From Flavobacterium sp. (GTDB taxonomy: Bacteria; Bacteroidota; Bacteroidia; Flavobacteriales; Flavobacteriaceae), in assembly GCA_003449615.1 (NCBI GenBank), contig DMHA01000194.1:1-17172 (forward strand): 17,172 bases of DNA, in the 5' to 3' direction. Position 1 is the first letter of the stretch. Each line of letters opens with the position of its first letter. The position numbers and the translations under genes are program-made. Of the stretch, positions 8,035 through 15,586 are shown piece after piece. A model generated the notes under the pieces. The model saw only the letters and a program-made list of their open reading frames with translations. It made no database searches and was not told where the DNA came from.

Positions 8035-8239
8035 GAAGTGATTTAAACTTTTTCCATTTGCTAAAAAATTTGTCTTTTGCATCCACTTTTTGCCTTTTTT
8101 TCGTTCCGTAGCCCAGCTATGCTCCCGATAGCTATCGGGATAAAAAAGACTTCAATTTGCTACAAAATCCTAAATTTTAGCTTCGCTCAGTTCGGCAAAT
8201 GCCTCGTGTCGCTAAAATGCAAAAAGTTTAAATCACTTC
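8035..8239. repeat. 205-base structured intergenic element with terminal inverted repeats
   Basis: The ends are GAAGTGATTTAAACTTTTT (8035-8053) and its exact reverse complement (8221-8239). The match extends inward through one mismatch and five more pairs (8035-8059 with 8215-8239, 24 of 25). Inside are two further foldable blocks. The first has GTAGC (8108-8112) and GCTAC (8159-8163) enclosing a perfect 18-base palindrome (8123-8140). The second has TTTTAGC (8175-8181) and GCTAAAA (8211-8217) enclosing GGCA-AA-TGCC (8194-8203). It has no coding potential that I trust. It fills almost the whole 249-base gap between tolC and map, and could be a small non-autonomous repeat element or a structured RNA. 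Confidence 0.6.
8123..8140. repeat. Perfect 18-base palindrome
   Basis: TCCCGATAGCTATCGGGA equals its own reverse complement and is clearly richer in G+C than the surrounding DNA. An overlapping alternative pairing exists (AGCTAT at 8115-8120 with ATAGCT at 8128-8133). The A run after it on the + strand would become a T run on the - strand only upstream of the hairpin, so it does not read as a normal terminator for tolC. Confidence 0.85.
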
Positions 8240-8248
8240 ATGATTTAA
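8221..8248 (-). terminator. Possible AT-rich terminator of the tolC-type gene
   Basis: Read on the - strand, TTAAATCA and TGATTTAA form an 8-bp perfect stem (8248-8241 with 8235-8228) around a 5-base loop, followed by ACTTTTT. The stem includes the TAA stop of the TolC-like gene (8247-8245). It is weak because seven of its eight pairs are A-T apart from one C-G, so termination may be partial. Confidence 0.45.
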
Positions 8249-9630
8249 TCAGGATTCGCCATAATTTTAAACAATTCGGCATTTGAAATCAAATAGCGAT
8301 TTTCTAAATTTAATTGGGATAATTGAGTGCTAACCAAATTGTTTTCTCTTGAATTGATTAAAAAAATGGAGCTTTCGCCAAACGAAAACAATCGCTCTTC
8401 CGAATTTAACATAGTGTTGTAATCTTTCACTAAATCAGCAATGAGTTTTCGTTGTCTTTCCAGCGAATTGATTTCGGTTTGTTGGGCATTGATTTTGTTT
8501 TTGAGTTGCACTCGTTCTAAATCTAAAGCATATTTTGTGTCCTGAATTTTGAATTTTGCCAATTGCAATCCGCCGCGTTCTTTTCTTAAAAAAAGAGGAA
8601 AACTAAAATTGACGCCTACTTTATAATTATTAAAATTAGTATCATTCCAGTAATCGGGTTCCGATAGATAATGATACCCCACATCTATTTTTGGCAACAA
8701 ACTATTGGCTTTGAGTTTGCGTTCGACTTCTAAAATTCCAATTTTATTTTGTAGAGAATTTATTTTCGGATGATTTTCTATGGAGATATTTTCAACTAAT
8801 AATTGATTGGTTTTTAATGTTTCTTTGATGGTGTTTTCTAATTTTTCTTCTGGGATAATATTGTCTTGCAATTCTAATGGAATATTATTTTCTAACCATA
8901 AATAATTGGATAATTCTAATTTGGCTTTGGCCAATTTTAACTGTGAATCTTCTAAATTCAGTTTTCTATTTCTTACAATAATTCCTGCTTCAACACTGTC
9001 TATTGCTGGTTTGTCACCGTTTTTTATTAAACTCTCAACACCTTTATAACGTATTTCGGCATTTTTTAGATAATTTTTATAAAGATTCACTTCATTGAAA
9101 TTTCTTTTCCAATTAAAATAGGCAACAGAAGCATTGAATAGCACTTCAATGGCTTGCAGTTTTCTTTCGGCTTGACTTAATTGGATTTGAATTTTTGCCT
9201 TTTGCAAATCGGACATTCGTTGGTTGATGAATAATCCTTGACCAAGCGGAATGTTGATGCCCAGCGATGTTAATCCTTGATTTGGCATGGTATTTTGTGG
9301 ATTCAAATACACACCTTCACTATTGTCAAAACCCGCTTTTAATTCGATACCATACCAAGTTGGAATTTTAAAACTACTGTTTAAAATCGAATAGTATTCT
9401 TTTTCTTTGAATTGTTTTTGATCGTAATCCACTTCAATTTTTGGGTCAAATCCTCCTCTTGCCATCATCAAATTGGCCTGAGCACTATTGACTTCCAAAT
9501 TGGCACTTTTTACCATTGGATGGTATTTTTTTACATAACCCAAGTATTCATTATAGGTAAGTTCTTTGTTGACATTTTCTTGCCCCATTATAGAAAAACT
9601 AAAAAGCAAGAACAATAGTAGTTTCTTCAT
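8245..9630 (-). CDS. TolC-family outer-membrane efflux channel
   Basis: Outer-membrane channel of a tripartite exporter (OEP fold), 461 residues from the ATG at 9630. The signal peptide is MKKLLLFLLFSFSIMGQ. Two helix-rich repeats follow, with long amphipathic coiled-coil stretches (about 45-80, 180-260, 310-340, 390-440), and strand segments such as GIELKAGFDNSEG and YKVGVNFSFPLFLRKERGG, where the second repeat has the PLFxRKERG turn common in this family. A longer reading frame opens 24 codons upstream inside the HlyD gene, but the signal peptide fixes the start at 9630. There the ATG overlaps the HlyD stop by one base (TAATG), a strong sign of translational coupling. It is the last gene of the exporter operon. 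The transported compound is unknown. Confidence 0.9.
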   Translation of the reverse strand: MKKLLLFLLFSFSIMGQENVNKELTYNEYLGYVKKYHPMVKSANLEVNSAQANLMMARGGFDPKIEVDYDQKQFKEKEYYSILNSSFKIPTWYGIELKAGFDNSEGVYLNPQNTMPNQGLTSLGINIPLGQGLFINQRMSDLQKAKIQIQLSQAERKLQAIEVLFNASVAYFNWKRNFNEVNLYKNYLKNAEIRYKGVESLIKNGDKPAIDSVEAGIIVRNRKLNLEDSQLKLAKAKLELSNYLWLENNIPLELQDNIIPEEKLENTIKETLKTNQLLVENISIENHPKINSLQNKIGILEVERKLKANSLLPKIDVGYHYLSEPDYWNDTNFNNYKVGVNFSFPLFLRKERGGLQLAKFKIQDTKYALDLERVQLKNKINAQQTEINSLERQRKLIADLVKDYNTMLNSEERLFSFGESSIFLINSRENNLVSTQLSQLNLENRYLISNAELFKIMANPD

Positions 9631-10976
9631 TACTTTTTCTCTTTTGAAGTTCCGGTTTGTGGTTGATAATAATTGGGCGGAAAACCATTTAATGTTCGCC
9701 ATAATTCAAACCAAATTGGAACGTTTTCTAACAAAGCCAATGTTTGTGCTCCCGAACCAATACTTATCTGCTTTGGCCAAGTGTCTTCTTTTTCGTCGGG
9801 TGCTATTAAAACTCTGAATTTTCCGTTGGGAGAAATAAAGTTTTCAATGGCTACAATTTTTCCGCCAAAAGTTCCAATACTCATATTGGGCCAACCCGAA
9901 AAAACAACCGTAGGCCAGCCATCAAACCATATTCGTACTTTTTCGCCTTTATGAATTAAGGGCAAATCGGTGGGAGAGACAAAAGTTTCTACTGCCACAT
10001 CATATTTTGCTGGCATAATGCTCACAATTTGAGTTCCCTCTTTGATGGTTTCACCAAGACCCGATTGTATGGCTCGGTTTATATAACCATCTTGAGGAGC
10101 TTTGATGTAATACATTCCATTCCGAATTTGATAATTCACATATTGATTTTGTAATTTGTTGACTTGTGCCTCTGTATCATATTGGCTGCTCAAAGCTGTG
10201 TATTGATCACTTCTGGCTTTGGATGATTTTTCGGCATATTCGGCACTAATTCGGTTCACTTCCACTTTTGCATTGATTAATTCGTTTTTGCTTGCCAATA
10301 ATTTATTTTCTTGTGTTATGATTTTGGCTTCGGCTTCTTGAAGTTTTAGTCGTTTTTCTTCGACATCGGTTAAGGGTTTTAATCCTTCTTTATTCAAATT
10401 TAGCGACCGACTGTATTGGGTGTTTGCAATTTTTATTTGTGTTTTTACGGCTTCCAAATCCATACTATCACTTTTTACTTTCAGCAAGGATTGGCGTATT
10501 TTGTTTTGAGCTTGTTCTAGTTTTAGTAATTTTTCGTTTTCGATAGCTCTTATTTGAGTAGAAAGTGTGGCTACTTTATTTGTATATGATTCGCCAGCCA
10601 TCTTTTTTGCATCGACTTGACTTTTGGTGTTTTGTACAAGATTTGGATCGAAATAATCTTCTTTAATCTCGGATATGAACAGGATTGTATCTCCTTTTTT
10701 TACATAATCTCCTTCTTGAACATACCATTTTTCAATTCGTCCTGCAATGGCAGATTGAATGGTTTGAGGTCTTTGATTTGGTTTGAGTGTAGTTACAGCT
10801 CCAGAACCCGAGATGTTTTGTGTCCAAGGCAGAAAAAGAAAAACGATTCCAAGAAGAGATACATACAGGATAATTTTGTTCAAAAACTTGTAATGTGGTC
10901 TATTCGAAAGCTCTTTTACCGTACTATATTGCTCAATATTTTCGATAATTGGATTTTTTTTAGATAAATTTAGCAT
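9630..10976 (-). CDS. HlyD-family membrane-fusion (adaptor) protein
   Basis: Periplasmic adaptor linking the ABC exporter to the TolC channel, 448 residues from the ATG at 10976. A short cytoplasmic N-terminus is followed by one membrane helix (about 34-51, ending FLFLPWTQ). The first half of a lipoyl/barrel-sandwich domain comes next (about 70-95, IAGRIEKWYVQEGDYVKKGDTIL), then a long coiled-coil hairpin (about 105-285) and the second lipoyl half (IKAPQDGYINRAIQSGLGE). The sequence ends with a beta-barrel region (VRIWFDGWPTVVFSGWP). The frame extends to a TTG at 11000 inside the ABC gene; ATG at 10976 is preferred because it follows the ABC stop by one base. Length and order are normal for type I-exporter adaptors. 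Confidence 0.9.
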   Translation of the reverse strand: MLNLSKKNPIIENIEQYSTVKELSNRPHYKFLNKIILYVSLLGIVFLFLPWTQNISGSGAVTTLKPNQRPQTIQSAIAGRIEKWYVQEGDYVKKGDTILFISEIKEDYFDPNLVQNTKSQVDAKKMAGESYTNKVATLSTQIRAIENEKLLKLEQAQNKIRQSLLKVKSDSMDLEAVKTQIKIANTQYSRSLNLNKEGLKPLTDVEEKRLKLQEAEAKIITQENKLLASKNELINAKVEVNRISAEYAEKSSKARSDQYTALSSQYDTEAQVNKLQNQYVNYQIRNGMYYIKAPQDGYINRAIQSGLGETIKEGTQIVSIMPAKYDVAVETFVSPTDLPLIHKGEKVRIWFDGWPTVVFSGWPNMSIGTFGGKIVAIENFISPNGKFRVLIAPDEKEDTWPKQISIGSGAQTLALLENVPIWFELWRTLNGFPPNYYQPQTGTSKEKK

Positions 10977-10977
10977 C

Positions 10978-12648
10978 CTATTTTTTTTTGGTGTCAGCAA
11001 TTATTTTGCCTTCTTTCATTGTTATTTTTCTATTGCATTTTTGTTTCCAGTAGTCATTTTTTGAAGATACAATCAATGTCCATTTATTTTTACTATCGGT
11101 CAAAAAATCAATGATTTGATTTGTTGCTGCTTCATCCATTTTGTCTAGTGGGTCTTCATAAAATAAAATTTTAGGTTTATTGATAATACTTCGAGCCAAA
11201 ACAATTTTTTGGGCATTGGAGGACGATAATTGTCGCCCATCAGGGAAAATTTTGGTATCCAAGCCTTCGGGTAAAGACTTGATATAGTCTCCTAATTTTG
11301 CACTATCAATTGCCCATTTCAAATCTTCATTAGTAATCAACGGATTGTTGAATGTAATGTTTTCTAAAACAGTTCCTTCAAAGGGAGTTTCGCCGTGAAT
11401 AATCGTTCCAATTTGTGTTCGATAATGATTGATGTCTATTTTTCTGTAAGTATCATCATTGATAAAAAACGAACCCATTGTAGGTTGCATAAATCCAGAA
11501 AGAGTGCGAAGCAGGGTTGTTTTTCCAGAACCGTTATCGCCTTCTAAATAAATTTTTTCTGAAGTTTCAATTTTTAAATTGATTTGATTCAAAGCCAATT
11601 GATTTGTTCCAGGAAATTTAAAGCTTAAATTTTCTGCTTCGATAGTAATATTTGTGAAACAATAATCGGGAGCTGTTGCGCTAGTTTGCTCAATATTCAA
11701 ATCTACAATTTGACCAATTTTTTCAACAGAAGTCAATACATCATAAATGCTTTCGAGACCCACAATAAGTTTTTCGACAGAATTAATTACTAATAAAATA
11801 ATAATTTCGGCAGCAACAAACTGTCCAATGTTCATTTTTTGATTCAAAACTAAATAGCCTCCAATAAATAACAAACAGGCCGTGATTATTGTTTTAAAAC
11901 CAATTAATTGAATAAATTGTCTTTGAATAATTTTAAAATGCTTTTCTCTGTATTTTAGATATTCTGCTGCTAACGAATTGTTTTTTTGAAGCGAAAATTC
12001 AAAATTATCTTTTTTTCTAAAGCTAAAATTATTTCTAGAAATTTCTTGTAGCCAACTCGCTACTTTATATTTGTATTTGGATTCTTTCATACTCGAATCA
12101 ATTCCTGGATTGAAAGAGAATTTAAAGATAGAATACAATAATAGTATCAATAAAATACCAAAAAATATAAAAAACGGATGATAAAGCGATAGTAATAAAA
12201 TCCCAAAAAGAATTTGAAGTAAGGCGGTTGGAATGTCAATTAATAATTTAGAAGTTCCTTTTTGAATGGATATGGTATCAAAAAAACGATTTGCCAATTC
12301 GGGAGGATATTGATTGTATAATTCTTCAAAATTTATTTTGGGCAATCGATAAGCAAATTCAAAGGAAGAACGAACAAATATTTTTTGTTGTAAATTTTCA
12401 ATGATTCGTAATTGCATCAAAGATAATATCCCTACTAGTATAACCCCAATTACCACAATAATAACCAGGATTACCCAAGAAACACTTACTCTTCCTGATT
12501 GAATCAGATTGATAATAGCTTGTATGCCCAGTGGTAAAGACAAACTGATGAGACCTGAAAAAATGGCATAAAATATAATTTGAGAAATATCTCTTTTGTC
12601 TAATTTCAATAAATTGATAAATCTTTCTAATGGCTTATTTGTTGTCAT
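10978..12648 (-). CDS. ABC exporter half-transporter (membrane domain fused to a non-canonical ATPase domain)
   Basis: Inner-membrane pump of the tripartite exporter, 556 residues. The N-terminal 310 residues hold about six membrane helices (22-48, 57-80, 140-155, 158-175, 254-270, 276-296). The nucleotide-binding domain spans about 335-556. Walker A is intact (GDNGSGKT, 370-377). Other motifs depart from consensus: the Q-loop position is H418, the signature LSGGQ reads LSSSN (474-478), Walker B plus catalytic pair reads YEDP instead of LDEP (E498, D499 in swapped order), the D-loop is DKMD (502-505), and the H-loop histidine is S529. There is no N-terminal C39 peptidase domain. Because this is the only ABC gene in the operon, a homodimer would have these changes at both sites. 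It may belong to a Bacteroidota subfamily in which they are normal. Confidence 0.85.
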   Translation of the reverse strand: MTTNKPLERFINLLKLDKRDISQIIFYAIFSGLISLSLPLGIQAIINLIQSGRVSVSWVILVIIVVIGVILVGILSLMQLRIIENLQQKIFVRSSFEFAYRLPKINFEELYNQYPPELANRFFDTISIQKGTSKLLIDIPTALLQILFGILLLSLYHPFFIFFGILLILLLYSIFKFSFNPGIDSSMKESKYKYKVASWLQEISRNNFSFRKKDNFEFSLQKNNSLAAEYLKYREKHFKIIQRQFIQLIGFKTIITACLLFIGGYLVLNQKMNIGQFVAAEIIILLVINSVEKLIVGLESIYDVLTSVEKIGQIVDLNIEQTSATAPDYCFTNITIEAENLSFKFPGTNQLALNQINLKIETSEKIYLEGDNGSGKTTLLRTLSGFMQPTMGSFFINDDTYRKIDINHYRTQIGTIIHGETPFEGTVLENITFNNPLITNEDLKWAIDSAKLGDYIKSLPEGLDTKIFPDGRQLSSSNAQKIVLARSIINKPKILFYEDPLDKMDEAATNQIIDFLTDSKNKWTLIVSSKNDYWKQKCNRKITMKEGKIIADTKKK

Positions 12649-12651
12649 ATT

Positions 12652-13323
12652 TTATCTTAAAGTGGTTTCAATTAAATGAATATAGAAATCAGTAGGCGAA
12701 ATCCTTTCATTACAATTGGTTATAGTTTTCAAATGATTTTTCAAAAAGTGTTGATGCAGCGCTCCTTCAACAATAGACGAAGACAAACTTTTGGCAAATT
12801 CATAATTAGGATTAACATCGTGAATCATTTCAATTATTCTATTTATTACTCTTTTATAGACCAAGAAAAAACCCTCTTTGTTTTCGTCATCTACCTCTTT
12901 TGTTAGTAGGGTTTTTGTAAATTCTTTAATGATAATTTTATTTAAAATCGATTCATTGACGTGCAATGTTGTGGCATCGTCTTCAATTTTTTCTGTTACT
13001 ACGGTAATACCTTTTTTGAGGCGTTCCTTCGGATTTTCAATGTTTGTGGTAGCAAAAGCAAGTTTATATTCTATCCAGCCCCAATACCAAGAAGATAGAT
13101 ACAGCATCATTTTGTGCTTGCTCTCAAAATATCGGTAAATAGAACTTTCGTTAGATTGGATTCGCTCTCCTAGTTTTTTGAATGTAAAGTTTTCAAACCC
13201 AATTTCGTCAATAAGAATGATACTATTTTCGATAATTTTCTTACCTAGTTCTGAGGTTTCGGGGTTTTTTACATACAACTTTTCGTTTACCGAAATGATT
13301 ATGTTGGAAAGGATATTTTGCAT
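12652..13323 (-). CDS. TetR/AcrR-family transcriptional regulator
   Basis: DNA-binding repressor-type protein, 223 residues. The helix-turn-helix lies at about residues 27-75: GKKIIENSIILIDEIGFENFTF, then KKLGERIQSNESSIYRYFESKHKMM, with the recognition helix SSIYRYFESK typical of TetR proteins. The remaining helical C-terminal domain (about 80-223) would bind ligand and dimerise. It has a longer N-terminal arm (about 25 residues) than usual. It lies inside the exporter operon, 3 bases before the ABC gene, so it probably controls its own operon. A palindrome-like box before the first operon gene (14737-14754), and again before the lipoprotein gene (17138-17155), is a good candidate for its operator. 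The inducer is not known. Confidence 0.88.
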   Translation of the reverse strand: MQNILSNIIISVNEKLYVKNPETSELGKKIIENSIILIDEIGFENFTFKKLGERIQSNESSIYRYFESKHKMMLYLSSWYWGWIEYKLAFATTNIENPKERLKKGITVVTEKIEDDATTLHVNESILNKIIIKEFTKTLLTKEVDDENKEGFFLVYKRVINRIIEMIHDVNPNYEFAKSLSSSIVEGALHQHFLKNHLKTITNCNERISPTDFYIHLIETTLR

Positions 13324-13342
13324 TTTTTAAATAGATTTAATT

Positions 13343-14050
13343 TTAATCTGATATTGCGGGAATAAATCCATTTTGTTTCGATTTCGATAAATCAAAATTA
13401 TAAAGTATTGAAAGATTCAAAAAATCACGACCTGTTTCATCATTTATTTTGTAATCAAATTGATAAATGTAGCCCATTTGAAATGCTAAGTTTTTTGAAA
13501 ACTCATATCCACCTCCAAGAAACAAACGATTTCTTTCAAAATAAGGTTCAATATTAGTAAAAAATATCTCGTCCCAAAATAGAGCATAAACCGTTTTTGG
13601 CGCTATTTTTTTGGAATTCAAAGGTACTGTTGCTGCTAATCTGTATCTGAAACGATTTCGATAACCATTGGATGTAAATCGTTGTTCGGCTCTGTATCTA
13701 TGTTCAAATGATATCCATTCTAAAGGATTTTTCATATTGATTTGCACCCAAGTTCTAATTTCTTTGTTTTGCATTGGTTGTTCAAAATTGCCTCCTTCAC
13801 TAAAAGTATTATAAGAACCAACTCCTGTTGTTGCTGAAAAATTCGGTGTTATTTTATAGGTCAAACCGCCTTTGTATTCATAATAATGAAATTCATCATA
13901 AAACGACAAACTCCTTAATTGGGCTTCGGCAAACACATTCCATTTTTCGTTTGCCTTAAAATTTACGTTGGTTACATTCCAAGTACCAAGATTATTTTGG
14001 GCTGACAATTTCATAGAACTTAACACTAAAAATAGAATTAATTTATTCAT
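13343..14050 (-). CDS. DUF2490 family protein, predicted outer-membrane beta-barrel
   Basis: 235 residues with a signal peptide (about 1-18, MNKLILFLVLSSMKLSAQ). The mature part alternates hydrophobic and polar residues in aromatic-rich strands, ending in a typical barrel-like segment FLNLSILYNFD. Landmarks are WNVFAEAQLRS, WISFEHRYRAEQRF, YRNRFRYRLAATVPL and FERNRLFLGGGYEFSKN; the EHRYRAEQRF-type strand is diagnostic of DUF2490. The function of the family is unknown. It is the second gene of the operon, 14 bases after the LRR gene and 19 before the TetR gene. A paralogue lies at 15587-16369. Position suggests a role in envelope remodelling, but that is inference. Confidence 0.8.
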   Translation of the reverse strand: MNKLILFLVLSSMKLSAQNNLGTWNVTNVNFKANEKWNVFAEAQLRSLSFYDEFHYYEYKGGLTYKITPNFSATTGVGSYNTFSEGGNFEQPMQNKEIRTWVQINMKNPLEWISFEHRYRAEQRFTSNGYRNRFRYRLAATVPLNSKKIAPKTVYALFWDEIFFTNIEPYFERNRLFLGGGYEFSKNLAFQMGYIYQFDYKINDETGRDFLNLSILYNFDLSKSKQNGFIPAISD

Positions 14051-14064
14051 TACCTAAAAATAAA

Positions 14065-14697
14065 TTAAAAATTAATTCGAAATCCAAAATTACTATTTAT
14101 CATGTTTTCTGTTTTAAAATTAATTTTATTGCCATTCAAATCTAAATACTTTAGGTGGTTTAAAGCATCTAATTTCGGAATTGTTTTTAGTTTATTTTGG
14201 TTTAAATACAACTTTTCAAGATTTTTAAATTCGAGAATTTCCGTTGGAACCATCTTTAAACGGTCGTTTTCTAAATGCAAAGATTTCAGGTTGGGCAATT
14301 TAGCTAAAAGATTCAAAGTTTTAGGCAAATCCATATTTTTTTCGTCATTCAGAATCACTTCTTCAAGCTGAGTCAAATTAGAAAATTCTGCGGGTAATTT
14401 ATTGAAATCATTCCCACTCAAATCTATTACTTTTAATGATTTTAGACTTGAAATCCCTGATGGAATTTCTTTTAGATGATCGTTTTTAAGGTTGAGGTAT
14501 TCCATATTGACAAACTTTGACCAATCGACCTCATTTAATTTTATATTTTGATTGCTCAAATTGAGTTTATAAACCAGTTCGGGGTTTTTTAGCGCTTCTT
14601 CTAGGTTGTTGTATTCTTTATTTTGGAACAAATTGGCTTGCCCAAAAGAATGCAACGAAGCGAAATACACAAGGATTAAAGTTACAATTTTTTTCAT
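14065..14697 (-). CDS. Secreted leucine-rich-repeat protein
   Basis: 210 residues with a signal peptide (1-20, ending HSFGQ). After a short linker come about seven leucine-rich repeats of 21-26 residues, roughly 41-195, with the pattern LxxLxLxxNxLxxLPxx (for example KVIDLSGNDFNKLPAEF, LEKLYLNQNKLKTIPK and KYLDLNGNKINF). This gives a short right-handed solenoid suited to protein-protein contact. The C-terminus, SNFGFRINF, is aromatic. No catalytic domain is seen. It is the first gene of the exporter operon, behind a promoter with a TetR-like operator, which is an unusual place for an LRR protein. It could be a periplasmic or surface-exposed binding partner of the exporter or of the DUF2490 barrels. 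Confidence 0.85.
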   Translation of the reverse strand: MKKIVTLILVYFASLHSFGQANLFQNKEYNNLEEALKNPELVYKLNLSNQNIKLNEVDWSKFVNMEYLNLKNDHLKEIPSGISSLKSLKVIDLSGNDFNKLPAEFSNLTQLEEVILNDEKNMDLPKTLNLLAKLPNLKSLHLENDRLKMVPTEILEFKNLEKLYLNQNKLKTIPKLDALNHLKYLDLNGNKINFKTENMINSNFGFRINF

Positions 14698-14729
14698 TTT
14701 ATGTGTTTTATTTTTGCCAAAAGTAATTC

Positions 14730-14737
14730 CAAATATA
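14730..14737 (-). promoter_or_regulatory. -7 promoter element of the LRR/exporter operon
   Basis: On the - strand the sequence is TATATTTG, a perfect match to TAnnTTTG, 33 bases upstream of the LRR start codon at 14697. It lies directly against the palindrome-like box 14737-14754, so a protein on that box would cover the -7 to -33 region and block the polymerase. No clear -33 TTG is present. Confidence 0.6.
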
Positions 14738-14754
14738 ATAGTAAGGCTATTAAT
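14737..14754. promoter_or_regulatory. Candidate TetR operator before the LRR/exporter operon
   Basis: AATAGTAAGGCTATTAAT, with arms TAATAG and CTATTA around TAAGG (14736-14752). It agrees at 16 of 18 positions with the box at 17138-17155; only the two central bases differ (GG for TA). It sits against the -7 element. A half-site, ACTATTA (14767-14773), lies 21 bases further upstream, about two helical turns, which could serve a second dimer. Confidence 0.6.
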
Positions 14755-14793
14755 AAAGATATTTTAACTATTATTTAATAAATTTCTAGTACT

Positions 14794-15579
14794 TTAATTT
14801 TTTTTTCTTGATTTTCCAATAGTATTGATACTGTCATACAAGAAATTTAAGTTCTTAATCAGTCTATCCAGCTCTTGTTCAAAAAACAAATGGGTAAATT
14901 CATTCCAAACAGTGGCATCTTTGTTTAATTGTTTAAAACTGCTGCTCAAGGTAGCTATGTATTCTTTTTTTTCATCTGTATCATTTATATATATTGGAGG
15001 GTACATATTGTACATCAATATCCAGTTTTTTGCAATTCGGGTTACTCGACCGTTTCCGTCAACAAAAGGATGAATTCTAATCAGTTCGTGATGAACGTAA
15101 ATTGCTCTGATTATAGGTGATTTGATTTGGCTACAATTATAAAATAATTGCGATACCAATCCCGAAATTAAATGCGGTTCTGGACAAATGTGACTGCCAA
15201 TTTGAACTGTCGTTTGCCGGTATTTATTAGGGTGAACTTTATTGGTTTCGGGCGAAATTAATCGCAAAAGTTGAAATAATTGTAGCTCTTTTTCAAAATC
15301 ATTATTTTGTAGAATCTCTTCAATTACAAATTCTAATGATTGTTTTAAATGTGCCAAATATTCGACAGCTTCCTCTTCGTTTTGCGCTTCCATTTGAGCA
15401 TTTTTGATTGAAAGCAAATCCTTTAAATTTGAAAATCCGTCCAAATAGATGTCTAATAAATCATCGTCAAAATGGTCTCTGCTATAAATAATCAAACGAT
15501 AAATGGCTTTTGCCAAATCTTCAATTTGAGTAATCTTATTACTGTTTACTTCGATTATGCTGGTTGGAAAAAGAATCAT
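14794..15579 (-). CDS. Fic-domain protein, predicted AMPylase
   Basis: 261 residues. The Fic core carries the catalytic loop HPFVDGNGR (170-178), with H170 the general base, D174 or N176 for metal and phosphate contact, and R178 and R181 for nucleotide. It is preceded by YVHHELIRIH and by a flap region at SHICPEPH (129-136). The family transfers AMP (sometimes another nucleotide part) to a Ser, Thr or Tyr of a target protein. Near the N-terminus TSIIEVN (6-12) resembles the class II inhibitory motif (S/T)xxxE(G/N), but with Val where Gly or Asn is usual. Residues 13-110 are helical and lack a DNA-binding domain. The gene starts 7 bases after the DUF2490 gene 15587-16369 and ends before the promoter region at 14737. 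No obvious antitoxin gene of FicA type is nearby, so it may be self-inhibited. Confidence 0.88.
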   Translation of the reverse strand: MILFPTSIIEVNSNKITQIEDLAKAIYRLIIYSRDHFDDDLLDIYLDGFSNLKDLLSIKNAQMEAQNEEEAVEYLAHLKQSLEFVIEEILQNNDFEKELQLFQLLRLISPETNKVHPNKYRQTTVQIGSHICPEPHLISGLVSQLFYNCSQIKSPIIRAIYVHHELIRIHPFVDGNGRVTRIAKNWILMYNMYPPIYINDTDEKKEYIATLSSSFKQLNKDATVWNEFTHLFFEQELDRLIKNLNFLYDSINTIGKSRKKN

Positions 15580-15586
15580 ATCAATC

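Noticed and set aside
8077..8286. A 69-codon + strand frame across the structured element
   Set aside because: It runs over the palindrome, the repeat arm and the 3' end of the TolC gene, has no family resemblance and no plausible start signal; treated as chance.
9631..9702. 24-codon N-terminal extension of the TolC-like protein
   Set aside because: It would lie inside the HlyD gene and push the signal peptide inside the protein; the ATG at 9630 overlaps the HlyD stop as expected for coupling.
10977..11000. TTG start for the HlyD gene, eight residues longer
   Set aside because: It overlaps the ABC gene end; ATG at 10976, one base after the ABC stop, is more natural.
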